Shown here: one piece after another, positions 1 to 11,973 of the stretch
How the letters are laid out: each line of letters opens with the position of its first letter
Position numbering within the stretch: the first letter of the stretch is position 1
Assembly (NCBI RefSeq): GCF_042453785.1
Contig: NC_091661.1
Location: forward strand, 29,503,501-29,567,500
Source: Malus domestica
Lineage: Eukaryota > Streptophyta > Magnoliopsida > Rosales > Rosaceae
Direction: 5' to 3'
Length of the DNA stretch: 64,000 nucleotides
The notes under the pieces: generated by a model
Seen by the model: the letters and a program-made list of their open reading frames with translations, nothing else
Databases searched by the model: none
Told to the model about the DNA's origin: nothing
Translations under genes and position numbers: made by a program

Positions 1-185
1 TATTGGGATAGAAGAAATATCTATTGTACGCAACCTTATTTCTGCTTTGTAAAGAGGTTGTTTACAGCCTCGAACATATGACATTTCGATCATAAATGAA
101 CAACATATCCGTTGCGCAAAGGCTCACCCTTACAGTTTTGCATAAAACACCAAAATTAAGATCAAAGATAACTGGTCTGTCTTAC

Positions 186-1286
186 TCTTTGTTACTATCT
201 TCATCTGTCGAACCGACTTTTTTCTTTGGTGGCTTGTATTTGTGAGATGGCAACATGGAAAGAATCTCTTCAGAGAGCCCTTGGTCAACACTGCCGTTGG
301 TTTCTTCTAATGCTTGCAATTCCTAGTACACAGTACTGATTAACACTAATTGGGTTCTTATTTAAGTAATTAAAATCTTCAGTAAAAGAGAGAATTCAAC
401 TATGCCACTAGAACCATAGGTCATATACAATTCGTCACACGAAAAGAAAAAATGTGTCAATGCGTCACCTCAATTAAAACTTCGTCTCAATGATATGATA
501 TCGTACTAAATACATGCAATTTTTTGAATGCAAAATGGAATATATTGCTTTAATTAATTTTTCAGGTTGAATATATTTTACGGAAAAACTCAAAATATCC
601 TCTAAATAGAATAACGTCATAACTCATAAAAATATAATGTTCATATATTATTGAATTTACCTCATAATTCATGTTATCTACATCGACATTATCATGGATT
701 TCATCCTGCATTTTTAACAAATTGAAAAAAATGTTAGCCAATTAATCAAAGGTGGATTTGTCAGGTCGATGGAGTATTTAGAGAAGGAATATCGTTTGTA
801 ATATAAAAAACATAGAACTCTATATACCCTATAGTGTTCTTGCATGGAAAAATGCTGATAGTCGTTCTCCAATTCCTGCATCTGCAACGCGTGAGCTAAA
901 GCTTCATCTTCAAGCAACTGTCGATTAAAACTTCTGCTGGGATATGAGGAGGACCCCAAGTGACTGCTTTGTGCAACACCAAAGGGTTGAAACCTGTTTG
1001 CGCCGCTGCTTCTATTTGGTGGAGCTAAAATCACTACCGGTACCGTCTACATAACATGTTTTATATAATCGAACAAAGATTAGTAGATAATTACTTTCCG
1101 CGGGCCAGCCAGAACAAATTAATTAAGCTGCATCACGCTTAATCTTGACTTAAGTACCTGATATGGAGGAGGACCTGTGGCTGGGGGAGTGTTGCAGTGA
1201 TCACCAAAAATGTACGTGGAAAATTCTACGGCTTCGGGTGGGTATTCGTGTTCATTTGAACGGCGAGTTGGAATTCGATTTCCCAT
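186..1286 (-). CDS. BIG BROTHER-like RING E3 ubiquitin ligase, 5' part only (runs off left edge)
   Basis: Four coding exons fit at 1286-1158, 1046-828, 705-661 and 322-186. The first three are joined in phase 0 and the fourth ends in phase 2 at a GTAAGA donor. The start is the ATG at 1286 (protein begins MGNRIPTRRS); a TATA-like ATATATAT lies near 1391-1404. The 151 visible residues have a low-complexity N-terminus, then LEDEALAHALQMQELE, then DNMNYEELQALEE and GLSEEILSMLP. That DN(M)xYEEL..L.E..G..GLS..I...LP stretch is the conserved segment just upstream of the RING-H2 finger in BIG BROTHER and BB-related ligases, which limit organ growth by ubiquitinating growth regulators. The RING exon itself should lie left of base 1; nothing RING-like is visible in 1-185, which reads as intron. 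The family call is firm from this segment, but activity cannot be judged without the RING. Confidence 0.8.
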
Positions 1287-1390
1287 CCCGATAGTGTAAA
1301 TTATTAGAAAATAACCCCAAAAAAGTACGAGATTTCTCAAAAATCATATGTCGGGATATTCCAATCAATTAATCTCCATGGATGAACTTG

Positions 1391-1404
1391 GCATATATAT
1401 TTAG
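1391..1404 (-). promoter_or_regulatory. TATA-like box of the BB-like gene
   Basis: An A/T-only ATATATAT core lies about 105-118 bp upstream of the ATG at 1286 on the minus strand. Position fits a plant core promoter with a short 5' UTR; no other support. Confidence 0.35.
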
Positions 1405-1686
1405 CAGTTGGGTCTCTTAATCATCAGCATGGGTTAATCTTTTGCTATAATGCAAAGGGATATGTCGTGAAATGTTATTAATTAGATCATGCGTGGTATT
1501 ACGAGACATGATAAAGATTTGGTGCACAAACAATATATACATGCACACTAGGACTAAGTACTTTTTTTTGGGTTATCCGACAAACTTGATCAAAATTTAT
1601 TTACACTAAGACTTTTCCTTATAAGTGAAGAGAAATATCACTAAACTGTAATATTAAATAACAACTCGATCAAAATTAGTAGGTGG

Positions 1687-2317
1687 CCTAAGCCTTCTCC
1701 AACTCTAGGCTAAAACTCAAATTTCCCCTTCTATTCCTCCCCCACCCCCCCCCCCCCCAAAAAAAAAACTCAACCCAACCCAAGGCTAAAATGTGGCCTA
1801 AAACCTAAAACTCAAATGGAAGCCAAATTTAGCTCAGGATTAGTGGACTGGCCCACCATATGTGTATATTTTATTTAGTTTTATATTTACAAATTCATTG
1901 AATCCAAATGTTAAGATCTAATTTGATGAAATTCAACGGTAAAAAAAAAAATTAACAGTCCAAATTTAAATCTAACGGCTAAAGTAATTAAAAAAAAAAT
2001 CTTTCATTTGTTTCATATTTTTTCATAGTGTTTAACGAGTTTCATGGTGTCGGTTAGTGATTTTTCAGTATTTGTCAGAATCTAAATATTTTTAGGTTAA
2101 AATGTTCATAAAATTAAATTAGAATAGTCTACATAATATTTTATTTTTAAAAAGTTACTTTAAGAAAAAAAATTAGTCTAAATTTATTCTTTAATAATCT
2201 AGGCAAAAATTTTAGGCCAGAAAGGTTGAAGCAGAAAAAACTGTTTCTGGGTTAAAACCTAAATTTTATGGGCTAAAAATTTTAGATTTTAGGCCAAGTG
2301 TTGGAGATGATCTTAGG
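1687..2317. mobile_element. MITE, about 630 bp, long imperfect terminal inverted repeats
   Basis: The left end reads CCTAAGCCTTCTCCAAC and the right end, reverse-complemented, reads CCTAAGATCATCTCCAAC. The similarity continues for about 40 bp. The interior is AT-rich and has no coding potential; it includes a C-run followed by an A-run near 1740-1768. Superfamily not assigned because a clear target-site duplication was not found. Confidence 0.6.
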
Positions 2318-2877
2318 ATTTACATGTTAGTGTCCTTGGCTATATTGGTTTACTTTGTTTTCTTATTCCCCAAGCTTCTATTCTTAAGTTTGTGGAATGA
2401 CATTCATGATTTTTTTAATTTACACGACTACATTACTTATAATAAGGGTTGAGAATTTGGGCGAAACCAGACAATAGGTCTATCATAATAATTTCGTATT
2501 AAACTCGTCATCTATTGAAGTCAAACTTAAAATCTCTCACTTTTAAATGGAAAAAATATTACTAAACTGTAATATTAAGCGGCTACATTCAACATCTTTG
2601 AACAAGCATTTTCAGGTGGTCAAATTGAAACACAAATTTCAATTGCTCAATGATACTACTCCTGCCTTAGTATTACTCGTATTTTATTTGTAGATTTATT
2701 CGCGTCCAATTATCATGATATCCTAAGTCTGCATGAATCAAATTGCATATACATATATTTTGAAATTCTGGGTTCTTTATATTATGGTTGCATATCATAT
2801 ATGTTAATGTTTTTTCATAATTATCGAATTGAAGTTTTGGGTGCACTAGCCACAAGTTATACAGAGATAGGGTGAAG

Positions 2878-3300
2878 GTGTTTTTTTTTATCGTTAAAGA
2901 TGAATTTCATTTACAAAAAAAAAAAAGTAACATACACATATAATACAAATCAAGGAGAGAAGGAAAAGATGATAAGCATGGACTTCTAAAAAAAATCGTT
3001 TGGTTTGAAACCCCCAATGTGGAGGCACAATCCACCAAAAATAAACTTGCCATCACAAATAATCATTGACTCTGCAACTCCGATTCCGCCTCCAAAAATG
3101 GCGTCAGCCACGGAGGAGAAATAACATGATTGAAACCCAACTTAGACGCAAACGGAAGTCCTTCCCTCGCTGCAATCAATAATTCCACAGCTGGAGAGTA
3201 AAAGTTCTTTGTTTTGATCAAATTATACCACAGACTCGCAGAGTTAAGTATACAGTCAATAATCGTTGTGAGTGCCACGAGCTTGTGGACCTGACCATTT
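2878..3300 (-). mobile_element. LINE 3' end with RNase H-like domain remnant
   Basis: On the minus strand, about 3278-3063, a 71-residue open stretch contains AAREGLPFASKLGFNHV. This resembles the RNase H (RVT_3-type) domain found at the C-terminus of plant L1-like LINEs and of the related plant RNase H-like genes. Downstream on the same strand come an AT-rich tail and a terminal A-run (T-run at 2881-2888 on the plus strand), as expected for a LINE 3' end. The rest of the ORF2 protein is missing, so the copy is severely 5' truncated. Confidence 0.5.
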
Positions 3301-3323
3301 TTAATCCAAATTTTTTTTAGGAC

Positions 3324-3436
3324 ATTATTATTGGCGCTTCAAAAATCTCATTCTACACTCCAAATTTTCTATATTTGGAAAGAAAAGTACACTTGTGAGG
3401 AGTGTAGAATGAGATTTTTGGAGTGCCAATAATACT
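3324..3436. mobile_element. Small foldback MITE (hairpin), 113 bp
   Basis: The arms at 3324-3361 and 3399-3436 are inverted copies with about three mismatches in 38 bp, separated by about 37 bp. The shared core is AAAAATCTCATTCTACACTC. The compact hairpin is typical of foldback or Tourist-like MITEs. A transcript would form a miRNA-precursor-like stem. Confidence 0.7.
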
Positions 3437-3899
3437 TCATTTTTTTTTTATCCAAATTTACAAAGGATGCATTTTGTTATTTTGTAGTTTGCACCGTTTC
3501 ACAAAACTCTATGATATCAAATCATCTCTCTAATTGTTTCCCTTTTTGTCTTCTTGGGTTGGCCGAATTTGCCCATAGAGCTTTTGTATATGATTTTCGA
3601 CAGATTGTTGACGATTCATGGTCGTTTGCATGCCACGACGTTGTATGCTAAAGGACAGAAGAAGTAAATGAGTTAAGTTGACAACTCCACTGCTCTTGGT
3701 TTCTGTGGATCTAGTTCAATAGATGGTTATGATTTCAGAAGACCCGAACGACTGCATTTTTATGGTTATGTATGAGTGTTGTAGTGAATTGGGTTTTATT
3801 TGACTTGGTAAAGACGCAACATGGACTTATGTTCATAAACAAGAGGATTATTATGGAAGCTTTCCTTTGAGTTACGATGTTGTTCGAGTTTAAGATAAA

Positions 3900-4080
3900 T
3901 TTTTTTTTTTTTTTTTTGAGTACATCGGTATTTTTACAATAAGGGGAGAAGGGAGTTTGGCAAAGCTACATAATGGGCAGCCTAATTTGGTATCGAATTC
4001 ATCATCCACAAGATTTGAACCTAAGACCTCTCACTTCCAAGTGAAGAAGAATACCACCAGACCATAGTACTGAGTGGCAG
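3900..4080 (-). repeat. tRNA-derived SINE (family A), minus orientation with poly(A)
   Basis: Read on the minus strand it starts at a tRNA-like head (TGGTCTGGTGGTATTC, box A-like, then AGGTTCAAATCTTG, box B-like). It ends in an A-run of about 18 bases (the T-run at 3900-3918). Related copies lie at 7805-7965 (plus) and more diverged at 6245-6390 and 41400-41570. Size about 170 bp plus tail. The SINE class is inferred from the box-like motifs and A-tail. Confidence 0.65.
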
Positions 4081-4119
4081 TTGAAGATAAAGTTTACGCC
4101 ATTGATAAATGGAGCAAAC

Positions 4120-4690
4120 TTTTGGCTTTTGACATGACGGCCCCTTGCTCACCTAAACAAATTTAGATTTAAATTTCCACGGCCATCGGCCCCTTGCTTC
4201 GGCTTGGAGCTGGTGGCAAGCCTTCCCCTTCCCTCCTAGCCTCTCCTCCTCCTCCCCTCCATCCTCCTCCCACCCCATCATCCCCTTTGTTTCTTCACGT
4301 TTCTTTAGTTCTGTCTCGCCCCTCCCTCTACCTCCTCTTCCCTCCGCTTCCCCGTCTTCTCTACTATGTCTCCAACACTTCTCTGTAGTTTGGTTGAGTC
4401 TAACCATCTTTGTTTCTTAATGAATATGAGCCGATTTTGTTGCTCCTAAACTAAAGGGTGTTAGTTATGGGCGTTCCCTGCTATGGCTTGGTTGGGTGCC
4501 CGCGATGGTTGGTAGTAGATGTTGTTTGTGTCGATACGGTGATTTGTGTGGCCTCATTATTTGTAATGGCTTTATGTCAGGGTTCTAGTGCTAGGTTTGT
4601 TACGTCTATCATCCTTCCTTGTGACAAATGTGCAACGTATCTTTTAGTGGTATGTATGGTAGTCGCATAGGGGTTTCAAATTCATTAATT
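4120..4690 (+). repeat. Retroelement-like repeat with C/T-rich leader (copy 1 of 3)
   Basis: The sequence GGCCATCGGCC...GGAGCTGGTGGCAAG near 4178-4225 is echoed near 27431-27475 and, on the minus strand, near 42995-43035. Pyrimidine-rich DNA follows. The open frames here (for example 4194-4388) are low-complexity Pro/Ser/Leu translations of CT repeats and are not genes. A LINE 5' leader is the likeliest source, but no reverse transcriptase is visible. Confidence 0.35.
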
Positions 4691-4813
4691 TGTGTTTAGA
4701 GCGATCTTCCAGATCAAGAAATTGACCGCTGAAAAATGTACTCTTCTGACACCCTATCGCTTCTGTAAACAAAACAAAAATTGACTTAAGCAACCTTCAA
4801 CTTGGTTTTAGCC

Positions 4814-5260
4814 TGTTGAAATGTCCGACATCGACCGTATCAATGAGAAAAAAAAAAGAGTTTAAATATCCTAACCTCACTCCAACTAACACCGAGACAT
4901 TTTGTGATAAAACTCCACATGGATAGTGCATGTGGTAATTACCAAGTTGGGGACAGTATTGGTGCTGTTGGAAGTGGGCCCTCGGACCGTCTCTCTAATA
5001 ATTCTATATGATATTAGAGCCAGAGAGCGGGCCCGTACTATCCTGCCACGTGATGGGTAGGTCCCCTTGACCTTGCGCGATGATGGTGGGTCCCTTGGCC
5101 TCGCGTGTAGGGTAAGTTCTCTTGGCTCCACATGGTTGTCGATGTGTGAATCTCCCACGTGGGACCCAATTAGTGGGTCTTACGTGAGGGTGCGTGTTGA
5201 AATATCCCACATCGACTGTATCAATGAAAAAAAAAAGCCAATGTTTAAATGCAACGAAGT
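4814..5260 (+). mobile_element. TRIM-type LTR element remnant (3' LTR truncated)
   Basis: The left terminal repeat starts TGTTGAAATGTCCGACATCG at 4814 and runs to about 5007. A methionine-tRNA-like primer binding site (GATATTAGAGCCAGAG) follows at about 5009-5024. A second repeat starts TGTTGAAATATCCCACATCG at 5195 but is recognisable only to about 5255. There is no coding content, as is usual for TRIMs. It is related to the better-preserved copy at 43462-44031. A broken, old-looking copy. Confidence 0.7.
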
Positions 5261-5570
5261 TTATATTTTATGACGATATTTGATTTTTTTATCATGCAAC
5301 TTGGTACCGTTTAGCCTCAATAGCCCGATCTCGATCTTATGATCTTAGGGCCATCTGCGTCCGTGCGAATTGAATTTCCCTATTAGAACTCCTTCCTTCC
5401 AGTAAGAAGAGAGGGGTTAGGAGAATCACTTGATTTGCTTATCTTCTTTCCATATTACTTATCTTCTTCTCAATTCGGAAAGATTTTATGGTATTTTTAT
5501 AAGATGAACTGGTCGCGAGATTACGAAACATTGGTGTCAAAGATTCAGTGGGATCTGTGATCTATGCAAG

Positions 5571-5797
5571 TGCAATACTAGTTGAGGTTCATTGGCTACA
5601 TACACCAGTTGATACGTGAGATATATTTTAATGACAATATTTAATATTTTTTTCTTGCAACTTGGTACCAGGTTTTATGTAGTGCAATACTAGCTGAGGT
5701 TCATTTGGAGCATGTAGCTACATACATACACCAGTTGATATTTGATATATATTTTCTTAATGATAATATTTGACTTCGTTTTTCTTGTAACATGGTA
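5571..5797. repeat. Two-copy tandem repeat, period about 112 bp
   Basis: GTGCAATACTAG...TGAGGTTCATT...CACCAGTTGATA recurs at 5571 and 5683 with moderate divergence. A shorter third echo (ATTTGATTTTTT...CTTGGTACCG) lies near 5277-5310. No coding content. Confidence 0.6.
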
Positions 5798-6244
5798 TTG
5801 AGGCCATATAGAAACGAATACACAGCTAGTGTTCTGGATTAGTTGTATTTTTCAATTTGTTAATGAAATATTTTAATTTTATCTCTCATTCGATTACAAT
5901 TTATAACAACTCGCTTATGGTGCGATTTAACCGGATCTACACACCTTAGTGTAATATGTTAGTGTTTCTACACAATGATGGATATAATCCAACTAGGTAG
6001 ACTAATGGGATGAGGACATTAAAAACAAGGCTTATTATTGAAATGCTCTCTGAAACTGTTATTTAGTCTGATTTACCCTTTGAAGTTGGCTTTGTCTCAT
6101 CTTGCCCCTTGAAACTAACATTTTCAACTCTTTTGGCCTCACTTTACTTGTTACACATCTATTTACCTCTAGATTACATGCTAAACCAATCTCAGTTTCA
6201 TTTTTGACAACTCTAATTCAAACCCCATGAGTTAAGGCATTTTT

Positions 6245-6390
6245 TTCATTTTTTTTTTTTAACAAACGATATTATCTACACTAAAAGTGTGGCCTAACCT
6301 CATCATGGGCTAACAATAATGTTATTCGAATTCGCCTTTGACAATAATGAAACCTAAGACCTCTTACTAAGTGGCAAATAAATTATTCAA
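6245..6390 (-). repeat. Diverged SINE-like copy (family A)
   Basis: A T-run at 6242-6260 is followed on the plus strand by the diagnostic ACCTAAGACCTCTTAC segment, the reverse complement of the SINE-A box B region. It lies about 280 bp upstream of the methyltransferase start codon, inside its presumed promoter. Confidence 0.4.
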
Positions 6391-6672
6391 TCAATAAAAA
6401 ATTCCGCACCGTGCCCTCTCGAGCAAGCAAGCTAGCAAGCAAGAAGAACCAGATTAACCTGCCTATACTTGGTAGGTCTATTTCAAAGTCCAAACCCCAA
6501 TGTGTTGGTAAATTAGACAAACACCACCACCCCACATGCCGCAACGTGCATCATAACCTTATTTATCTAAGCCCTTCACTGCCTCCACCTCCCTCAAATC
6601 TAAACCCTTTTAAATTCCAAGGGAAGAGAAAGAAAATCGTCAAACACTTTCCACCACCACCACCATACATCC

Positions 6673-9600
6673 ATGGCTGCCAAGGACGACCGCCTTCCGT
6701 ACCACCCAACCTCCAAGCCCTCCAAACCCTCTCCATTCATTTGGAAAAAACCCAACGTCTACACCTTACCCGTCGTCCTCTTCCTCTGCATCTGCTCCTA
6801 CTTTTTCGGCCTCTGGCAACACGGCGGCCCCACCGCGGTCACTAAAACCGCCTCCACGCCAACCTTCAAACTCCCATGCAAATCCCCCAACGAAATCCAC
6901 ACCACAACCACAACAACCACCGCGTCAGCCTTAGATTTCACCTCCCACCACAGCCCCAACTTCAGCACCGCCACGTCCTCCCACGCCACCACCACCAACG
7001 TGTTCCCGCGCTGCGATGCGAAATACAGCGAGTACACGCCATGCGAGGACGACAAGAGGTCGCTGAAGTTTGACCGTGACAGGCTCATATACAGAGAGAG
7101 GCACTGCCCCGAGAAGAGCGAGCTCCTTAAGTGCCGCATCCCAGCACCGCACGGCTACAAAAACGTGTTCCCGTGGCCGAGAAGCCGGGATCTGGCTTGG
7201 TACGCCAATGCGCCGCACAAGGAGTTGACGGTGGAGAAGGCCGTGCAGAATTGGATCATATACGAAGGAGATAGGTTTAGGTTCCCTGGGGGAGGCACCA
7301 TGTTCCCTAACGGTGCGGACGCGTACATTGATGATATTGGCAAATTCATCAATCTCAAAGATGGCTCGATTCGGACCGCCATTGATACAGGCTGTGGGGT
7401 AAGCAAGCTTGCATTATCCTTATTTGTTTATTTACAAATTAATATGATTAGATTTACTAATTAAATTATTTTCCTCATTTGTTTCTTTACTACTTAATTA
7501 CGATTAGATTTACTAATTAAATTATTATGATAAAATTTTGTCTTTCACTAACGTATGTTAATACTCCTAGTTGTCCCTATCGAAATTTTTTTTATTGTGA
7601 CCCGAACACGGGTGGTACACCATGTGTTTTTATTATATAAGTGGTGGGAAATTTTATTTTTTAAGTTATTAACTTTTTGACACACATATCTCACCATTTG
7701 TATAATGACACATGATGTACCACCCTGTATTCCGATTACATTGAAAAATTTCTCGTCCCCATTGTCCGCCAAGTGATTACTTGTTTAGTCTAACACACTT
7801 TGATAGTCACTTAGTACTACGATTTGGTGGTATTCCTCTTCACTTGGAAGTGAGGGGTCTTAGGTTTGAATCTCGTGGATGACAAATTCGATACCAAATT
7901 AAGATGCCTATTGTGTGGCTTAGCCGAACTCCCCATCTTCTTAGTTTAAAAATATTGATGTACTAAAATAAAAAACACATTTGGATAAATAATTGTTTTT
8001 AATTCGAATTATTGAATGGTTCTTTTTTAGAAGAAAACTGGTGATGGTATGCGAATTAGGACAAATTTGGATAAAATATGAATTTAGCTGTGGATTAGTT
8101 GGTAATTGATGGTGACAACTAAACAACTTTAATATCCTAGTGATAAAATAAGAAGGAAACAAGATAGGGAGGGGAGGGGAGGGGATGGGCAGTTTAATTT
8201 CCCAAACTAGGACATTGCCTCCCTCCTAATTTTAGCTATTCAAATTTAAAGATTTACTCCCAACTTGATAAAGGAATCTCGCACGATTTGGGATGTATTC
8301 GATTGAGATTTTGAGAGATCTTAATTCTTTTTATAAATCCAGGTGTATCAATTAGGATTTAAGTGATTATCTGAAAGTTTAGGTGTAATCAGGATTTTGA
8401 AGAAGTGTATACCATTTCAGTATTCAATTAGAGATTGATTTTGAAGGGTTTTTAAAAGTTGGGGAATTCAAAGGAATTTGAAAGATTTTGTAGTGTATTT
8501 TAAGCATTATTGAATATCACCTCTTCCCCTGAAAATTTGAGGAAATTCACTCAAAAATCTACATAGAATCTCTAAAATCAATTAAAATCCATCAAAATCC
8601 ATGAATTTATAAATTCCTTAAAATCCTTCAAAATCTCAATTGAATATACTCAATCCTATCATCAAGTGCAAATAATATACATACTATGTATAATTTGGTC
8701 AGCCATGAGGCTAAATTATTGGTTCCTCAATCCGAAAGAAAACATTTCGATTTGGAAAATAACTTCACCAAATCTGATATCACCGAGCTGATGATCTTTC
8801 ATTTATGAAAATTCAATTTTTAAGCAAGAAAATTTTACTCATTACTGAAATGCCACGGTGTAATATATATTCTACGTAATCCTTACCCTAAAATCGGGAT
8901 GAAGTCATCTTGTGCTACAATATTTTTCAAGAAATAATTTTTTTACCTTGTTTCGAAGTTGGTCTTAATCTTATGCTATAATATTTTTCGAGAAACAATT
9001 TATCACGCTTATTTTCTCCTTCTGCATTTATCGAAAATAATTTTATTTTCTTAGCAAGGTCATCCTCGTTGACTCGAGGGGATTCCACGTGGCAGCCACG
9101 TGATGTTAATTTCTTATTTTCTCAACGTGCGTGCATGCAACGCAGGTTGCGAGTTGGGGAGCGTACCTGTTGTCCCGCGACATCCTCGCCATGTCGTTCG
9201 CGCCGAGGGACACGCACGTGTCGCAGGTCCAGTTTGCTCTCGAGCGCGGAGTGCCCGCCCTCATCGGAGTCATTGCGTCGAAAAGACTTCCTTACCCTTC
9301 TCGAGCCTTTGACATGGCCCATTGCTCTCGCTGCCTCATTCCCTGGGGGCAACACGGTAAAACTTCTATAGTCACTTTTAACCTTCAAATTTTGGTCGAA
9401 TCTTTTATGTCACCTTTACACGATCATATAATATTATTAATTTAGAGAATACGTAAATCTAGTTATTAATATCATAACATATCAATCATGTCATCAGTTT
9501 ATATTACAACACGTGAATTGGTAATTACGTACTTATGCAATTTCGTGCATTTTGAACTGGTACAGATGGGGTTTACTTAACGGAGGTGGACAGAGTTCTG

Positions 9601-10927
9601 AGACCGGGCGGGTACTGGATTCTATCGGGGCCGCCGATCCGTTGGGCAAAATATTGGAAGGGTTGGGAAAGAACCAAAGAGGATTTGAATGAAGAGCAGA
9701 CTTCCATTGAGAATGTAGCCAAGAGCCTCTGCTGGAAAAAGTTGGCGGAGAAGGACGACATTGCCATTTGGCAAAAACCCACCAACCATTTGAGTTGCCA
9801 AAACAACCGCAAGTTCGGCAAGGCTCGCAATTTCTGTCCCGCCAATGATCCTGATACCGCCTGGTATGTGCTCGTTTTAGTTTTATCTTTTAAAGTTACA
9901 GATGTTACGATCTTATTGAGATTAGTGTCATATGCACGTTTTGAATGAATTTCGTTAATTTAATTAGAAAGAAAAACATAACTGAACTATTTTTCGTTAA
10001 ACTCATCCATTTCTTTTGTACAAAAATGTTGAAGGTACACAAAGTTGGAGACTTGTTTAACCCCATTGCCAGAAGTTTCAGACAATGAAGAAGTTGCAGG
10101 AGGGAAGTTGGCAAACTGGCCACATAGGCTCAATGCAATCCCACCAAGGATTAGCAAGGGAACTGTGAAAGGTGTGACGGCTGACGTTTTTAAGCAAGAT
10201 TCGGAGCTGTGGAAGAAGAGAGTTTCGTACTATAAATCGGTGAATAATCAGCTGGGAAACCCTGGAAGGTATAGAAATATTTTGGACATGAATGCACAGT
10301 TGGGTGGATTTGCTGCTGCCCTAGTTGATCTCCCTGTCTGGGTCATGAATGTGGTTCCGGTGGAGGTTAAGTCTAACACCCTTGGAGTCATCTATGAACG
10401 GGGATTGATCGGAACATATCAGAACTGGTAAATTCGTAACATTTTATCATACATCTTCTATGTGACATACATCTAAATTTTAAAGGCTAACACGCTTGGA
10501 GTTGTTTTAAATTCGCAGGTGTGAAGCAATGTCTACATATCCAAGAACTTATGACTTCCTTCATGCTGATTCAGTGTTTAGCCTCTACAAAGATAGGTAA
10601 AACCTAAACATTTTCCAAGTCATTTGCATATTATTTTTGTGACTAAATACCAACATGTACCAATGTGTGTCACATTATTCGATTTGCAGATGCGAAGCGG
10701 AAGACATTTTGCTGGAGATGGACAGAATTCTGAGGCCGGAGGGGAGCGTGGTCATGCGAGACGATGTTGATGTGCTGGTGAAGATCAAGAGCATCGTCGA
10801 CGGAATGGAATGGGACAGCCAGATTGTAGACCACGAAGACGGTCCTCTCGAGAGGGAAAAACTGCTGTTCGCCGTGAAAAAGTATTGGACAGCTCCTGCT
10901 GCAGCTGAAGATAAACCTTCCTCCTAG
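6673..10927 (+). CDS. Probable methyltransferase PMT (DUF248, QUA2/PMT2-like), Golgi membrane protein
   Basis: Six coding exons: 6673-7398, 9146-9356, 9566-9863, 10035-10427, 10519-10596 and 10690-10927. They sum to 1944 bp, a 647-residue protein, with every junction in frame. The start [10 protein letters not shown] precedes a short cytosolic tail and one signal-anchor helix (about residues 30-50), a Ser/Thr-rich stem, then the catalytic region. Family signatures are [29 protein letters not shown], the SAM-binding [107 protein letters not shown] and [19 protein letters not shown]. These proteins are type II Golgi membrane putative pectin methyltransferases acting in homogalacturonan synthesis. 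By memory the PMT2/PMT14/PMT20 group is closest. Intron 1 (1.7 kb) carries three mobile-element insertions. All key motifs are present, so it should be functional. Confidence 0.95.
7575..7765. mobile_element. MITE family M in methyltransferase intron 1
   Basis: About 185 bp with ends resembling AAATTTTTTTTATTGTGA and its reverse complement ACATTGAAAAATTTCTCG, and a shared core AAGTTATTAACTTTTTGA. Further copies lie in the IQD intron at 29172-29345 and 29358-29530, with a partial one at 28600-28710. Confidence 0.6.
7805..7965 (+). repeat. tRNA-derived SINE (family A) in methyltransferase intron 1
   Basis: Same family as 3900-4080: GGTGGTATTCCTCTTCACTTGG, then GGTTTGAATCTCGTGG (box B-like), then TGTGTGGCTTAGCCGAACTC. 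It ends in an AT-rich, short A-rich tail. Confidence 0.6.
8288..8655. mobile_element. MITE with about 30-bp terminal inverted repeats in methyltransferase intron 1
   Basis: The left end GGGATGTATTCGATTGAGAT and the right end (reverse complement GAGTATATTCAATTGAGAT) pair over about 30 bp. Internal sub-copies of AAATCC/TTTCAAA motifs also occur. No coding content. Confidence 0.6.
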
Positions 10928-11900
10928 CAATGGCGTTTTGTTTATCTCTGTTTTGTACTTAAAACATTCATGATTCTTTTTGTGAAGCATTTGCTCCTCC
11001 AGCTGATAGCAGCTGGATTTTCATTTAATGAAAGGTTTCTATCCAAATCTCAATTTTCTCACACTGGATACACTCTTTGCTACCCAAGGTACGTGATATG
11101 TTATCCAAAGGTCAATTTCCTAGCACCAAGTTAAACAATTATGATGCTGGTGTCAGGATTCTCTTTAGATGTCTTTCATCCGGATCCTTCAATTCTCTAC
11201 GTTCTCTGATGGGTTCTGGCTCCAATTGCCGACCCACCACGCCCACATGTCGTCTTCTTGCCTCCGATTGCTCAAAACTGGAACCAAGTCCTCCTAGATA
11301 GAGAGAAGAGAGTCGGGAAGAGAGAGAGAGAGAGAGTGAGCAAGGGGAACAAGATGAACGTGAAAAAGAAAAGAAAAAAAAAGTTATTAATTCATGCTCG
11401 TTTGATGTTCGGTTAAACATACACAATTGAAGGATCAAGAGGATCCGAATAAAAGGTATCTGGAGAGGATTCTATGTCAAATGCTAGATTCAAAATTTTA
11501 CTATTTTATATAACATAATTCAACAGTTTGGATATGGTGCGAACACATACTTAATACAACACATATTCAATATGAAGACATAAAAAATTATCATCGTGGA
11601 TCATTAAGTGGCGCATTTGCACATTGAGCGGTGTATCACTATTTCAAGTGTTTACTACACCATCTAATTGGTCCAACACATCACCTGATATATTGTTTAT
11701 GAATTTTATACTTAATACGCGTTGGTATCCTAAAAAAGTAGCAAAATTTAAGAGATTTTGTCGATGTATATTTTGAGCTGTATACCATTTAAGTGGATCA
11801 TGAGACATACGTGATTTTCCCCCACACGAAAATTGTTCATATAACCTATTAGTAATTAGGTGATTCATACATGAAGCCACCTCTTCCTAACCCAATTACC
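10928..11900. other. Intergenic: 3' UTR then unassigned spacer
   Basis: The methyltransferase 3' UTR runs to roughly 11030. The rest, up to the lipid-transfer-like promoter, contains a short GA microsatellite near 11314-11338 and no supported gene. Confidence 0.5.
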
Positions 11901-11903
11901 AAC

Positions 11904-11910
11904 TATAAAT
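11904..11910 (+). promoter_or_regulatory. TATA box of the LTP-like gene
   Basis: TATAAAT within ACTATAAATGG, 64-70 bp upstream of the ATG at 11974; spacing suits a plant core promoter with a roughly 35-nt leader. Confidence 0.6.
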
Positions 11911-11973
11911 GGACTTGATTATCTTACAAGATATTCCGTAGTTAATCATAAAGCTTATTCCTAAACCCTAATC

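Noticed and set aside
4153-4407. Overlapping open frames on both strands encoding Pro/Ser- or Arg/Glu-rich proteins
   Set aside because: They are translations of CT/GA-rich low-complexity DNA in a dispersed repeat; no domain and no gene structure.
4814-5260. Possible Cassandra TRIM (5S rRNA-bearing)
   Set aside because: No 5S rRNA promoter boxes were seen in either TRIM copy in this window.
6798-7218. Several frames over methyltransferase exon 1 (both strands)
   Set aside because: Shadows caused by GC-rich codons of the real exon.
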